Assembly: GCA_001556995.1 (NCBI GenBank) | Contig: LSKF01000102.1 | Coordinates: forward strand, 1 to 64,000 | Length of the DNA: 64,000 nucleotides | Reading direction: 5' to 3' | DNA from: Erythrobacteraceae bacterium CCH12-C2 | GTDB lineage: Bacteria > Pseudomonadota > Alphaproteobacteria > Sphingomonadales > Sphingomonadaceae | Shown here: positions 27,681 through 36,507 of the stretch, piece by piece | How the letters are laid out: every line of letters starts with the position of its first letter | Numbering within the stretch: position 1 is the first letter of the stretch | Notes under the pieces: model-generated | Told to the model about the DNA's origin: nothing | What the model saw: the letters and a program-made list of their open reading frames with translations, nothing else | Databases searched by the model: none | Position numbers and translations under genes: made by a program

Positions 27681-28661
27681 ATGCCCAAGACCGGATCTCT
27701 CGCGCGCCTGCCGATCCTCTCCGATCCGATGATTGCAGTGCTGATCGCAGCAACTGCGCTCGCGGTGCTGGTGCCCGCCAGTGGAGAGGCGCGGGGCTGG
27801 GTGAGCAACCTGTCCAACGCCGGGATTTTTGTGCTGTTCCTCGTCAACGGCATGCGCGTCCCGCGCGGCGAGATTGCGCGGGGGCTCGCCAATTGGCGCT
27901 ATTTCGGGCCGCTCCTGTTGTTCGTTTTCGGTGCGATGGCGCTCGCCGGAGTGGGGTTTGCCGCGCTGGCCGGAACACTCTTGCCGTCACTGGTGGCGCT
28001 GGGCTTCATCTATCTAGGTTGTCTACCGTCGACAGTCCAATCAGCGACGTCCTATACCAGTCTGGCCGAAGGCAATGTGGCGCTGGCGGTGGTGGGGGCG
28101 GCGCTGATCAATATCCTCGGCGTCTTTGTCAGCGCGCCGCTGTTTGCGCTGCTGGGCGGGAGCGGGGCGGGAGCGATCGGGGTTGAGGCGATTATCCGTA
28201 TTGGCGTGATTCTGGTCTTGCCCTTCGTGCTCGGGCAGATCGTGCAGCCCTATGTCATCGCCCGCGTGGCCAAGTATCGTGCGCGGATCGCTTGGCTTGA
28301 CCGGGGAGTGATTGGGCTGGCGGTCTATGTGGCCTTTTCGGGCGCGGTGGAGCAGGGGCTGGGCCAGATGTTCGCGCTCGCTGACTGGGGCGCGCTGATC
28401 CTTATGGTGCTGGCCATGCTCGCGCTGGCACTCGGCGCGGCGTGGGCGACGAGCGGGGTGCTCGGCTTGCCGCGGCCCGACCGAATCGCCTTCCTGTTTG
28501 CCGGCTCGCAAAAGAGCGTGGCGGTCGGCGCGCCGCTCGCCGCGATCCTGTTTCCTCCGGCGAGCGCCGGGTTCGTGATTGCGCCGCTGCTGCTCTATCA
28601 CCTCGCGCAGCTGGTGATCGCCGCGCCGCTGGCTACGCGGCTGGCGCGCCGTCCGGATTAG
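27681..28661 (+). CDS. Bile acid:sodium symporter-family transporter
   Basis: A 326-residue inner-membrane protein with about nine or ten hydrophobic helices. STVQSATSYTSLAEGNVALAV and FAGSQKSVAVGAPLAAILFP are the two conserved crossover motifs of the YfeH/P7 (SBF-like) branch. The substrate is unknown; it is unlikely to be bile acid in this organism. Its 3' end overlaps the convergent DUF475 gene by 29 bases. Confidence 0.88.
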   Translation: MPKTGSLARLPILSDPMIAVLIAATALAVLVPASGEARGWVSNLSNAGIFVLFLVNGMRVPRGEIARGLANWRYFGPLLLFVFGAMALAGVGFAALAGTLLPSLVALGFIYLGCLPSTVQSATSYTSLAEGNVALAVVGAALINILGVFVSAPLFALLGGSGAGAIGVEAIIRIGVILVLPFVLGQIVQPYVIARVAKYRARIAWLDRGVIGLAVYVAFSGAVEQGLGQMFALADWGALILMVLAMLALALGAAWATSGVLGLPRPDRIAFLFAGSQKSVAVGAPLAAILFPPASAGFVIAPLLLYHLAQLVIAAPLATRLARRPD

Positions 28662-29709
28662 CCGCAGCCTTTTCGGCGCGCGCATGGCGCACCGACCACC
28701 AGAACGACAACCCGATCAGGATCGCCCCGATCAGCCCGGTGATCGTCTCGGGGATATGCACCACGGCCGACACCAGCATGATGCCGCCCAGCACCACGAT
28801 CGCCCAGAACGCGCCGTGTTCGAGATAGCGATATTCCGCCAGTGTCCCCTGCTTGACCAGGTGCACTGTCATCGAGCGCACGAACATCGCCCCTATCGAC
28901 AGGCCCAGCGCGATCACGATCATGTTGTTCGACAGCGCGAATGCCCCGATCACCCCGTCAAAGCTGAAGCTTGCATCAAGGATGTTGAGGTAGAGGAACC
29001 CGCCCAAGCCGCTGCGAACCACCGCGCCGGAAAGCCGCGCCGCTTCCTCGCGCATTTCGAGCCAGTGGCTGACCGCCTCGACCGCGATGAAGGTGACAAG
29101 GCCGAGCATTCCGGCGATGATGAAAGTGTGCGCCTCTTCGACCGGAAGGAAGGTCGAAATTCCCCACATGGTCAGCAGCAGCAGCGCAATCTCGACTGCG
29201 GGCAGAGCAGAAACCTTGGCCAGCGCACGTTCAATGCTGCTAATCCAATGCACGTCCTTGTCGGCGTCGAAGAAGAATTTCATCCCCACCATCGCGAGGA
29301 ACGCGCCGCCGAACCCGGCAATGCCGATGTGTGCGGAATTGACCAGCCGCTCATATTCGGCGGGATTGTTCAATGACAGGTCGAGCGCCTGCATCGGCCC
29401 GATGCTGGCCGCAATCGCGACGATCGCGAGCGGAAACACGATCCGCATCCCGAATACCGCAAATGCAATGCCCCATGTCAGGAAGCGCTTTTGCCAGACC
29501 TCGTCCATCTCCTTGAGGACCGAGGCATTGACCACGGCATTGTCGAAGCTGAGCGAGACTTCGAGCACCGAGAGGATCACGACGATCCACAGCACCTCGG
29601 CAATGCCCATCATATTACCGGCGCTGACCATGCCGTACCAGGCGGCAAGGCCGAGGCAGATGATCGTGAAGATCAGTGAGCCTTTGTAGAATCGGAGCAG
29701 GGTCTGCAT
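28633..29709 (-). CDS. DUF475/TerC-superfamily membrane protein
   Basis: A 358-residue protein with eight or nine membrane helices. Acidic motifs within helices (EVSLSFDNAVVNA and ILDASFSFDGVIGAFAL) are the paired metal-coordinating features of the TerC superfamily. TerC proteins have been linked to metal export during secretion and to tellurium resistance; this branch is uncharacterised. ATG 29709 is chosen because the upstream in-frame stretch (to 29820) has no homology-like pattern. Confidence 0.85.
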   Translation of the reverse strand: MQTLLRFYKGSLIFTIICLGLAAWYGMVSAGNMMGIAEVLWIVVILSVLEVSLSFDNAVVNASVLKEMDEVWQKRFLTWGIAFAVFGMRIVFPLAIVAIAASIGPMQALDLSLNNPAEYERLVNSAHIGIAGFGGAFLAMVGMKFFFDADKDVHWISSIERALAKVSALPAVEIALLLLTMWGISTFLPVEEAHTFIIAGMLGLVTFIAVEAVSHWLEMREEAARLSGAVVRSGLGGFLYLNILDASFSFDGVIGAFALSNNMIVIALGLSIGAMFVRSMTVHLVKQGTLAEYRYLEHGAFWAIVVLGGIMLVSAVVHIPETITGLIGAILIGLSFWWSVRHARAEKAAANPDGAPAA

Positions 29710-29746
29710 GGCAGTTGGTAACACCTTTTGGACGGAGAGGGGGAGA

Positions 29747-30619
29747 TCAGCCCTTGGGCTGATAAGTCTGGTCTTCGCTGGGGAAGGTGCGGGCGCGCAC
29801 TTCCTCGGCGTAACGGGCAACGGTGCGGTCGATCACCCCGGCGATGTCTTCATAGCGTTTGACGAAGCGGGGCACGCGTTCGAACATGCCAAGCATGTCC
29901 TCGGTCACCAGGACCTGACCGTCGCATTGCGCCGAGGCACCGATGCCGATGGTAGGGCAGGCGACGGCCTTGGTTGCGGCGATAGCGATAGGTTCGACCA
30001 CGCCTTCGATCACGATGGCAAAGGCACCTGCCGTGTCGAGCGCGAGGGCGTCTGAGACAATCTTCTCCGCCTCGGCATCAGAGCGCCCGCGCGCGCCGTA
30101 GCCGCCGAGCACGTTCACCGCCTGCGGGGTCAGGCCAACATGACCCATTACGGGGATGCCGCGTTGGTTGAGGAACTCGACCGTCGGTGCCATCGCCGCC
30201 CCGCCTTCAAGCTTTACCGCTGCTGCGCCGGTCTGCTTCAACAGGAACGCTGCGCTTTTAAACGCCTGCTGCGGTGAGGCCTCATAGGAGCCGAACGGCA
30301 TGTCGATGACCACCACCGAATGATACGACCCGCGCACAACCGCTGCGCCATGGTTCGCCATCATCTCGAGCGTCACCGGGATGGTCGAGGGCAGGCCATA
30401 GATCACCTGCCCCAGCGAATCCCCCACCAACAGCAGATCGCAATGCGCATCCAGCAGCTGCGCCTGCCGCGCGGTGTAGGCAGTCAGCATGACCAGCGGC
30501 TCGGCCGTCACACCGCCGGCCTTGCGGGCGCGGATTGCGGGCACCGTCAACCGCCGCATCGGCTGCGGGGTGGGGTTCGCCCGGCTGGTGCTGGTGTCGA
30601 GCTGGAAGGTGGTGGACAT
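29747..30619 (-). CDS. panB: 3-methyl-2-oxobutanoate hydroxymethyltransferase
   Basis: A 290-residue TIM-barrel enzyme making ketopantoate, the first committed step of pantothenate synthesis. LMLTAYTA-like text at the N-terminus (VMLTAYTARQAQLLD), DLLLVGDSLGQVIYGL with the metal-binding Asp, and GIPVMGHVGLTPQ are diagnostic. It is monocistronic and divergent from the permease gene across a 227-bp gap. Confidence 0.94.
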   Translation of the reverse strand: MSTTFQLDTSTSRANPTPQPMRRLTVPAIRARKAGGVTAEPLVMLTAYTARQAQLLDAHCDLLLVGDSLGQVIYGLPSTIPVTLEMMANHGAAVVRGSYHSVVVIDMPFGSYEASPQQAFKSAAFLLKQTGAAAVKLEGGAAMAPTVEFLNQRGIPVMGHVGLTPQAVNVLGGYGARGRSDAEAEKIVSDALALDTAGAFAIVIEGVVEPIAIAATKAVACPTIGIGASAQCDGQVLVTEDMLGMFERVPRFVKRYEDIAGVIDRTVARYAEEVRARTFPSEDQTYQPKG

Positions 30620-30846
30620 GGGGCAAGCCTCTAGCGGGTCACGCCGTCGGGGGAAAGAGCGCGCTTTACGGCTTGTGTTGCGCCTGTGTTGCGCTAGCGT
30701 CTGGTCCCGACGACCGGGGGCGGGATCTGCCGCCGATCAGTGGGAGACCTATTCCAGATGTTTCTTGTGATGATGACGCCGCGCGCGGCGGTCCGCGCGC
30801 TGGGCCGGGCGGTTGATTGTGGCTCGACCAATCGGGGAGTGAAGTA

Positions 30847-32409
30847 ATGGCTAGCGCACCCAATCGGACTGTTATTCAAAGGATGTTCGCGCGCAAATCG
30901 ATTGCGCAGGTCCAGCGCGAGACCCAGACCAGCGAATTGAAGCGCTCGCTCGGCAAGTGGAACCTGCTGCTGCTCGGCGTCGGCTGCATCATCGGGGCGG
31001 GCATTTTTGTGCGCACCGGCAGCGCGGCCGCACTGCATGCAGGACCTGCCGTGTTGCTGAGCTTTGTGGTGGCGGGAATCGTCTGTGCCTTTGCAGGCCT
31101 GTGCTATGCAGAGCTTTCCTCGACCCTTCCGGTGTCCGGCTCCGCCTACACGTATGGCTACACCACGCTGGGCGAATTTGTCGCTTGGATCATGGGCGCG
31201 CTGTTGCTGCTCGAATACGGCCTTGCGGCCTCGGTGGTGGCCGTCGGTTGGTCAGGCTATGTGGTTAGCCTTTTGGCGGACTTTGGCCTTGTGATCCCGC
31301 CGCAATTCACCGGACCTTCGGGATATCCCTTGGTTCGCGATGGCGTTCCGGTGCTGGTCGATGGCCAGCCAGTGACGACGATCTTCAACTTCCCTGCCTT
31401 CCTGATCTGCGGCCTGCTCGCTGCGCTGCTGGTGGTGGGCGTGTCGGAATCGGCCAAGGTCAACAACATTATCGTGGCGATCAAGGTCAGCGTTCTGGCC
31501 GCCTTCATTCTGGTCGGCGGGACGATCGTGCTAGGCAATCTGCCTGAGTTGATGGCGGCCAACTGGACGCCGTTCATCCCGGATAACACCGGGCCCGGTG
31601 AATTCGGGGTCGAAGGGATCATGCGCGCTGCCTCGATCGTGTTCTTTGCCTATATTGGCTTCGAAGCTGTTTCGACTGCCGGGCAGGAAGCCAAGGACCC
31701 GGCCAAGGACATGCCCTTTGGCATCATCGGTTCGCTGGTGGTGTGCACCGTGATCTACATGCTGGTGGCTGCGATCATGACGCTGCTGGTGCCCTACAAC
31801 ACCCTGAACGTGCCAGATCCGGTTGCGGTTGTGGTCGATAATTTCGGCGCACAGTGGGGCTGGCTCGCCAAGATCATCAAGGTCGGGGCGATCATTGGTC
31901 TTACCTCGGTGGTGCTGGTGCTGATGTATGCGCAGACCCGCATCTTCTACACCATGGCGCGTGATGGCTTGTTGCCGAAGGTGTTTGCCCGGGTGAACCC
32001 GCGCTTCCAGACCCCGGCGGTGAACACCATCGTCGTGGGCGCGGTGACAGCGATCGCGGCGGGCTTTTTCGACATTAACGTGCTGGGCGATGTGACTTCG
32101 GTCGGCACGCTGGCGGCGTTCGCGATCGTGTGCCTCTCGGTGATCTACCTGCGCCGCGCAGCGCCGGAGCTGCCGCGCGGGTTCACGGTGCCGTTCTATC
32201 CGGTGCTGCCGGTGCTTGGTATCCTGTCTTGTGGCTATCTGATCTATTCGGTGCCGCTTGAGGTGCTGGTGTTCTTCCTGTGGTATCTGGCGGGCGCGGT
32301 GGTTCTCTATTTCGTATATGGAATGCGCAATTCGAACCTTCAGCATGGCGAATGGCAGGATGATGCGCCCGACATGGGCGAGTTTCCTGGGCCGGTAATC
32401 GACAACTAA
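30847..32409 (+). CDS. APC-superfamily amino-acid permease
   Basis: A 520-residue permease with twelve or more membrane helices. GVGCIIGAGIFVRTG is the unwound helix-1 motif for substrate binding, and FFAYIGFEAVSTAGQEAKDP is the family's helix-6 signature. Overall it is closest to the CAT/YhdG-type cationic amino-acid permeases. The N-terminus (KSIAQVQRETQTSELKRSLG) is also typical of that branch. GGGGAG at 30835-30840 supports the start. A strong terminator follows. Confidence 0.92.
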   Translation: MASAPNRTVIQRMFARKSIAQVQRETQTSELKRSLGKWNLLLLGVGCIIGAGIFVRTGSAAALHAGPAVLLSFVVAGIVCAFAGLCYAELSSTLPVSGSAYTYGYTTLGEFVAWIMGALLLLEYGLAASVVAVGWSGYVVSLLADFGLVIPPQFTGPSGYPLVRDGVPVLVDGQPVTTIFNFPAFLICGLLAALLVVGVSESAKVNNIIVAIKVSVLAAFILVGGTIVLGNLPELMAANWTPFIPDNTGPGEFGVEGIMRAASIVFFAYIGFEAVSTAGQEAKDPAKDMPFGIIGSLVVCTVIYMLVAAIMTLLVPYNTLNVPDPVAVVVDNFGAQWGWLAKIIKVGAIIGLTSVVLVLMYAQTRIFYTMARDGLLPKVFARVNPRFQTPAVNTIVVGAVTAIAAGFFDINVLGDVTSVGTLAAFAIVCLSVIYLRRAAPELPRGFTVPFYPVLPVLGILSCGYLIYSVPLEVLVFFLWYLAGAVVLYFVYGMRNSNLQHGEWQDDAPDMGEFPGPVIDN

Positions 32410-32430
32410 GCCTCCCGGAGGAAATATCGA

Positions 32431-32466
32431 AGGGCGCGGGGAGCAGGTCGCTTCCCGCGCCCTTTG
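32431..32466 (+). terminator. Intrinsic terminator after the permease gene
   Basis: AGGGCGCGGGGA (32431-32442) and TCCCGCGCCCT (32453-32463) form a long GC stem followed by TTTGC. It separates the permease from the SOS promoter of imuA. Confidence 0.8.
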
Positions 32467-32468
32467 CA

Positions 32469-32505
32469 TTGCCATTGCAGGAATGTTGGAACATAATGCG
32501 AACAT
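32469..32505 (+). promoter_or_regulatory. SOS promoter of imuA with LexA box
   Basis: The LexA box GAAC-ATAATGC-GAAC spans 32489-32503, matching the alphaproteobacterial consensus GAAC-N7-GAAC (reverse complement of GTTC-N7-GTTC). A -10 CATAAT (32492-32497) lies inside it, and a -35 TTGCCA (32469-32474) is exactly 17 bases upstream. The predicted start point is at about 32504-32505, immediately before the imuA ATG at 32506, which suggests a leaderless mRNA. Confidence 0.85.
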
Positions 32506-33273
32506 ATGAGTCGTTCCAACATGCCATCCAAACCCTCACCCGCTCGCATCCTGCCCGCGCGCCTCGCTCCTGAACGCCTGCCCGAAGCACGCTGGCGGCC
32601 GGGCTTGGCCGAGCAGCCGTTCCATTCCGAGATCTTTGCGCCCGGCGGCGAGGCAAGTGGGGCGGGGCTGGCGGTGGCGCTGGCGGGTGACGCCTTGGCG
32701 GCATCAGGTGAGGGTGAGGATACCCGCCACGTGCTGTGGGTGCAGGACCGTGCGGCGATCCGGCTCGGCGGGCGGCCCTGCCTTGCGGGCATGCCGCCAG
32801 ATTGGCGCCGCCGATTGCTCCATGTCGCCGCTGCCACGCCCGAAGACGCGCTCTTCGCGTTGGAGGAGGGGCTGAAGTGCCGTGATCTCGCCTGCGTGAT
32901 TGGCGAGATCGCAGGAAACCCCCGCGCGCTCAGTTTCACCGCCTCGCGCCGCCTCAGCCTGACGGCGGAGAAGCACGGCGTGCGGTTGTGGCTGGTGCGG
33001 CTGGATGCCGAGCCTGACCTCTCTTCGGCGCGGATGCGCTGGCAGGCCCGCGCTGCCCCATCCTCGCCGCCGCGCTGGAACCCGGCGGCTCCCGGCACCG
33101 CCACCTGGCACGCGGAGCTGTTCCGGGCGCGCCGCCATGCCCCCGGTGAATGGACCTTGAGCGATGAGAATGGAACCCTGCGCCCCGCCGACACCGCTGC
33201 CGCCGCGCCGGATCATGGCGATCTGGCTCGCCCGACTGTCGGTCGATCGCTGGCGGCTGGCGCACGCGCCTGA
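32506..33273 (+). CDS. imuA: ImuA, RecA-like SOS mutagenesis accessory protein
   Basis: A 255-residue SulA/RecA-like protein of the ImuA-ImuB-ImuC mutasome. PFHSEIFAPGGEASGAGLA, HVLWVQDRAA and the CRDLACVIGEIAG strand are ImuA-like. ImuA cooperates with ImuB and DnaE2 in error-prone repair synthesis (family knowledge). The LexA box directly precedes the ATG. A second ATG at 32521 is possible. Its 3' end overlaps imuB. Confidence 0.85.
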   Translation: MSRSNMPSKPSPARILPARLAPERLPEARWRPGLAEQPFHSEIFAPGGEASGAGLAVALAGDALAASGEGEDTRHVLWVQDRAAIRLGGRPCLAGMPPDWRRRLLHVAAATPEDALFALEEGLKCRDLACVIGEIAGNPRALSFTASRRLSLTAEKHGVRLWLVRLDAEPDLSSARMRWQARAAPSSPPRWNPAAPGTATWHAELFRARRHAPGEWTLSDENGTLRPADTAAAAPDHGDLARPTVGRSLAAGARA

Positions 33274-34786
33274 AGCCCGCGCCGCCGCCGAAGCTGCACC
33301 CACCGCGCTGATCGCCGAGACCGCGCACGGCCCGCGCATCACCGCCGCCAATGATGCGGGGCTGGCGGCGGGCGCGCGGGCGGGGATGCTGCTCGCTGAT
33401 GCGCGCGCGCTGTGCCCTGATCTGGCGGCGGTCCCGGCCGATCCGGCGGGCGATCTCGCCGCGCTGGAAAAGCTTGCCCTATGGGCGCAGCGCTGGGGGC
33501 CGTGGAGCGCGCTCGATCCGCCCGATGGCCTGCTGGTGGACGTGACAGGCGCGGCGCACCTGTGGGGCGGGGAGGAGGCCTTGCTGGCCGATGTCGCCGC
33601 CGCCTTCGCGCAGCGCGGGCTGACCGCGCGCGCCGCCCTCGCGCCGACTGCCGGGGCGGCCTGGGCGCTTTCTCATTATGGGCGACAGGCTGCCATCCTC
33701 GCCCCCGGGGACGATCCGCTGCGCCTGCTCGGCGATCTGCCGGTAGCGGCGCTGCGGCTCGACGATGACGTGCTCACCGTGCTGCGGCGGCTCGGGATCA
33801 AGCGCCTCGGCGAGTTGGCCGGAGTCAGCGGCGCGGGCGACGATCCGGCGGCGGAGGCGGCGGCGCGCGATGCGCTCGCCCGCCGTTTCCGCAACCACCG
33901 CTCGCCCGCCGCCAATCCGCTGCTGCGGCTTGACCAGCTGCTGGGCCGGGTGCCCGAACCGCTGCTGCCGGTAATCGCGCGTCCCATGCCGCTGGTCCAG
34001 CGGCGGCTGATGGAGCCAATCCGCCACCGCGCGCTGCTCGATCAGGTGATGAGCGATCTTGCCGCCGACATGGTGCGCGCTCTCGAAGCGCGGGGGGAGG
34101 GTGCGCGGCGGCTCGAACTGGCGCTGTGGCGGGTCGATGGCGAGGTGCTCACCCGCCGGATCGAGCTCGCCGCTGCCACGCGCGAGGCGGCGCACATCAC
34201 CCGGCTGTTCGCCGCGCAGCTTGACGATGTCGACGCCGGGTTCGGGATCGAGACCGTGCAATTGCGCGCCAGCTGGAGCGAGCCGCTGGCGCTCTCACAG
34301 GCCGATCTCGATGCCGCCGCCGAGCATCACGGCACGGCGCTCGCCGCCTGCATCGACCGCTTGACGGTGCGCCTTGGCCCCAAGGCCATCACCCGCCCGG
34401 TCGCCCGTGCCAGCCATATCCCTGAACGCGCGCAAGCCTGGCAGTCCCCGCTCGCCCCGTCGCCGCCACTGCAGGAAGCGCTCGCCTTCCACACCCGGCC
34501 CTTGAAGCTGCTCGACCGGGCGGAGCCGATCGCGGTGCTCTATGCCTCGCCCGATGGCGTGCCCCAGCGCTTTCGTTGGCGCGGGGCGGTGCGCGCGGTG
34601 GTGCGGGTGGAGGGACCAGAGCGGATCGCGCCCGAATGGTGGCGCGAACGCTCCACCGCGCGGCTGCGCGATTACTACCGGATCGAGGACGAGGCCGGGC
34701 GGCGTTACTGGATCTACCGCCAAGGCATCACCGGCGACGGGCGGGGCGGGGTGCCCGACTGGTTCCTGCACGGGTTGTTCGCGTGA
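33164..34786 (+). CDS. imuB: ImuB, inactive Y-family polymerase-like mutasome hub
   Basis: A 540-residue Y-family-like protein. The palm/finger region starts AIWLARLSVDRWRLA and continues through LLVDVTGAAHLWGGEEALLA; the acidic active-site pattern of a true DinB is not present, as expected for ImuB. HhH/little-finger regions follow (DDDVLTVLRRLGIKRLGELA). The C-terminal ImuB tail ends RYWIYRQGITGDGRGGVP, then DWFLHGLFA. Start uncertain: ATG 33164 or ATG 33215; both overlap imuA (110 or 59 bases). It bridges DnaE2 and the beta clamp in studied species. Confidence 0.9.
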   Translation: MRMEPCAPPTPLPPRRIMAIWLARLSVDRWRLAHAPEARAAAEAAPTALIAETAHGPRITAANDAGLAAGARAGMLLADARALCPDLAAVPADPAGDLAALEKLALWAQRWGPWSALDPPDGLLVDVTGAAHLWGGEEALLADVAAAFAQRGLTARAALAPTAGAAWALSHYGRQAAILAPGDDPLRLLGDLPVAALRLDDDVLTVLRRLGIKRLGELAGVSGAGDDPAAEAAARDALARRFRNHRSPAANPLLRLDQLLGRVPEPLLPVIARPMPLVQRRLMEPIRHRALLDQVMSDLAADMVRALEARGEGARRLELALWRVDGEVLTRRIELAAATREAAHITRLFAAQLDDVDAGFGIETVQLRASWSEPLALSQADLDAAAEHHGTALAACIDRLTVRLGPKAITRPVARASHIPERAQAWQSPLAPSPPLQEALAFHTRPLKLLDRAEPIAVLYASPDGVPQRFRWRGAVRAVVRVEGPERIAPEWWRERSTARLRDYYRIEDEAGRRYWIYRQGITGDGRGGVPDWFLHGLFA

Positions 34787-34842
34787 TGTATCCGTAGCCC
34801 CGCTAACAGGGTTTGTTTACCGATCTGTGCGAAGCTTTGCGC

Positions 34843-35175
34843 ATGAACCTTCATTCGATACCTCGTGCCTCCGAACGGCGTCCAATGAGCCTGATGGTCA
34901 AGAGCCGGGTGCGTTCGCGCGTGGTGTTTGTCGATCTGATCGATATCTCCGAGGGTGGCTGCAAAATCAAAGCCAAGGCCGGATTTGCCGAAGTGGGCGA
35001 TCGGGTCGCAATGAAGCTGAACGGAATCAATGCCCCGCTCGGTTGTGTCGCCTGGGTCGAAGGGTCCGTTGCCGGGGTTGCCTTTGAAGGCGCGATGCAC
35101 CCGGCGGTAATCGACTATTTGTGCGATAAGCAAGATGACCGCGACACTGGGCCGAGGCTGCGCCGGATGGTCTGA
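34843..35175 (+). CDS. PilZ-domain protein
   Basis: A 110-residue protein with the two c-di-GMP-binding motifs of PilZ: RASER (RxxxR) near the N-terminus and DISEGG (D/NxSxxG) near residue 40, followed by beta-strands with GCVAWVEGSVAGVAF. It probably binds c-di-GMP. It is inserted between imuB and the second SOS promoter, 56 bases after imuB, without its own LexA box. Whether it is co-expressed with imuAB is open. Confidence 0.85.
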   Translation: MNLHSIPRASERRPMSLMVKSRVRSRVVFVDLIDISEGGCKIKAKAGFAEVGDRVAMKLNGINAPLGCVAWVEGSVAGVAFEGAMHPAVIDYLCDKQDDRDTGPRLRRMV

Positions 35176-35198
35176 CTCAAGGCTTGCAAGCTTTGCAT

Positions 35199-35234
35199 TT
35201 GGCAGTGGGGTATTTGGAACATATAAGGAACATG
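35199..35234 (+). promoter_or_regulatory. Second SOS promoter with LexA box
   Basis: The LexA box GAAC-ATATAAG-GAAC spans 35217-35231. A -10 TATAAG (35222-35227) lies inside it and a -35 TTGGCA (35199-35204) is 17 bases upstream. Box, -10 and spacing are in the same register as in the imuA promoter. The expected start point near 35234 gives a leader of about 22 bases to ATG 35257. Confidence 0.85.
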
Positions 35235-35256
35235 AAAGGTGTTCCCCAAGGTTCTC

Positions 35257-36492
35257 ATGCAACAGACACTCCGCCAGCGCCTCGAAATCCTCGCCGATGC
35301 GGCGAAATATGATGCCTCCTGCGCGTCATCCGGCACGGCCAAAAAGAATTCGCTGGGCGGGAAGGGCGTGGGCTCGACCGAGGGGATGGGCATCTGCCAC
35401 GCCTATGCACCCGACGGGCGCTGCATCTCGCTTTTGAAAATCCTGCTGACCAATCACTGCATCTTCGATTGCCACTACTGCATCAACCGCAAGAGCTCCA
35501 ACGTCGCCCGCGCGCGGTTTACCCCGCAGGAGGTGGTTGACCTCACGCTCAATTTCTACCGCCGCAATTATATCGAGGGGCTGTTCCTGTCCTCGGGGAT
35601 TGTGAAGAGCGCCAATCACACGATGGAGCAGCTGGTCGAAGTTGCGCGGATCCTGCGCGAAGAACATGATTTTCGCGGCTATATCCACCTCAAGACCATC
35701 CCTGAAGCGGATGCGGAGATCATCCACGAGGCAGGGCTTTATGCTGACCGCGTCTCGATCAATGTCGAACTGCCGACCCGCACGGGGCTGACCCGGCTCG
35801 CGCCTGACAAGGACGAGGCGCAGATTGAAGGGGCGATGGGGCGCACCAGGGCGCGGATCATCGAGGCGAAGGATGAAAGGAAGCGTTTTCGCCATGCGCC
35901 GCGCTTTGCGCCTGCGGGGCAATCGACCCAGATGATCGTCGGCGCGGATGATGCCAATGATGCCGCGATCATCGGCAAGGCGAGCCGGTTGTATGGCAGT
36001 TTCGGCCTCAGGCGCGTCTATTACAGCGCCTTTTCGCCGATCCCCGATGCCAGCGCCGTCCTGCCGCTGAAGCGCCCGCCGCTGATGCGCGAGCACCGGC
36101 TCTATCAGTCGGACTGGCTGATGCGGTTCTATGGCTTTGCCCCGGGCGAGGTCGCCGATGCAGCCGAGGCGGATGGGAACCTGCCGCTTGATATTGATCC
36201 CAAACTGGCCTGGGCATTGAAGTTCCGCGAACACTTCCCGGTCGATGTCAACCGTGCGGCGAAGGAGCAATTGCTGCGGGTGCCGGGGCTGGGAACCAAG
36301 GCAGTGGCGCGGATCCTCAGCGTCAGGCGGCACCGGACGTTGCGATTGGATGATGTGGCGCGGCTGACCGCCTCGGTCGCCAAGGTGCGGCCCTTCATCT
36401 GCACCGCCGACTGGCGCCCCACGCTGCTGACCGACCGCGCTGATCTGCGCGGATTGCTTGCCCCGCGCGAGCAGCAACTGGAGTTGTTCTGA
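35257..36492 (+). CDS. Radical SAM protein, putative DNA modification/repair (TIGR03916 type)
   Basis: A 411-residue radical SAM enzyme. The 4Fe-4S cluster motif CxxxCxxC is CIFDCHYC in LLTNHCIFDCHYCINRKSSN. The N-terminus (LEILADAAKYDASCASSGT) and the C-terminal helix-hairpin-helix (LLRVPGLGTKAVARIL) fit the group called putative DNA modification/repair radical SAM protein. The HhH suggests DNA binding. The reaction is unknown. ATG 35257 has AAGG five bases before it; GTG 35239 is an in-frame alternative. A LexA box precedes it. Confidence 0.88.
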   Translation: MQQTLRQRLEILADAAKYDASCASSGTAKKNSLGGKGVGSTEGMGICHAYAPDGRCISLLKILLTNHCIFDCHYCINRKSSNVARARFTPQEVVDLTLNFYRRNYIEGLFLSSGIVKSANHTMEQLVEVARILREEHDFRGYIHLKTIPEADAEIIHEAGLYADRVSINVELPTRTGLTRLAPDKDEAQIEGAMGRTRARIIEAKDERKRFRHAPRFAPAGQSTQMIVGADDANDAAIIGKASRLYGSFGLRRVYYSAFSPIPDASAVLPLKRPPLMREHRLYQSDWLMRFYGFAPGEVADAAEADGNLPLDIDPKLAWALKFREHFPVDVNRAAKEQLLRVPGLGTKAVARILSVRRHRTLRLDDVARLTASVAKVRPFICTADWRPTLLTDRADLRGLLAPREQQLELF

Positions 36493-36507
36493 TGCGGGGC
36501 ACAGGGG

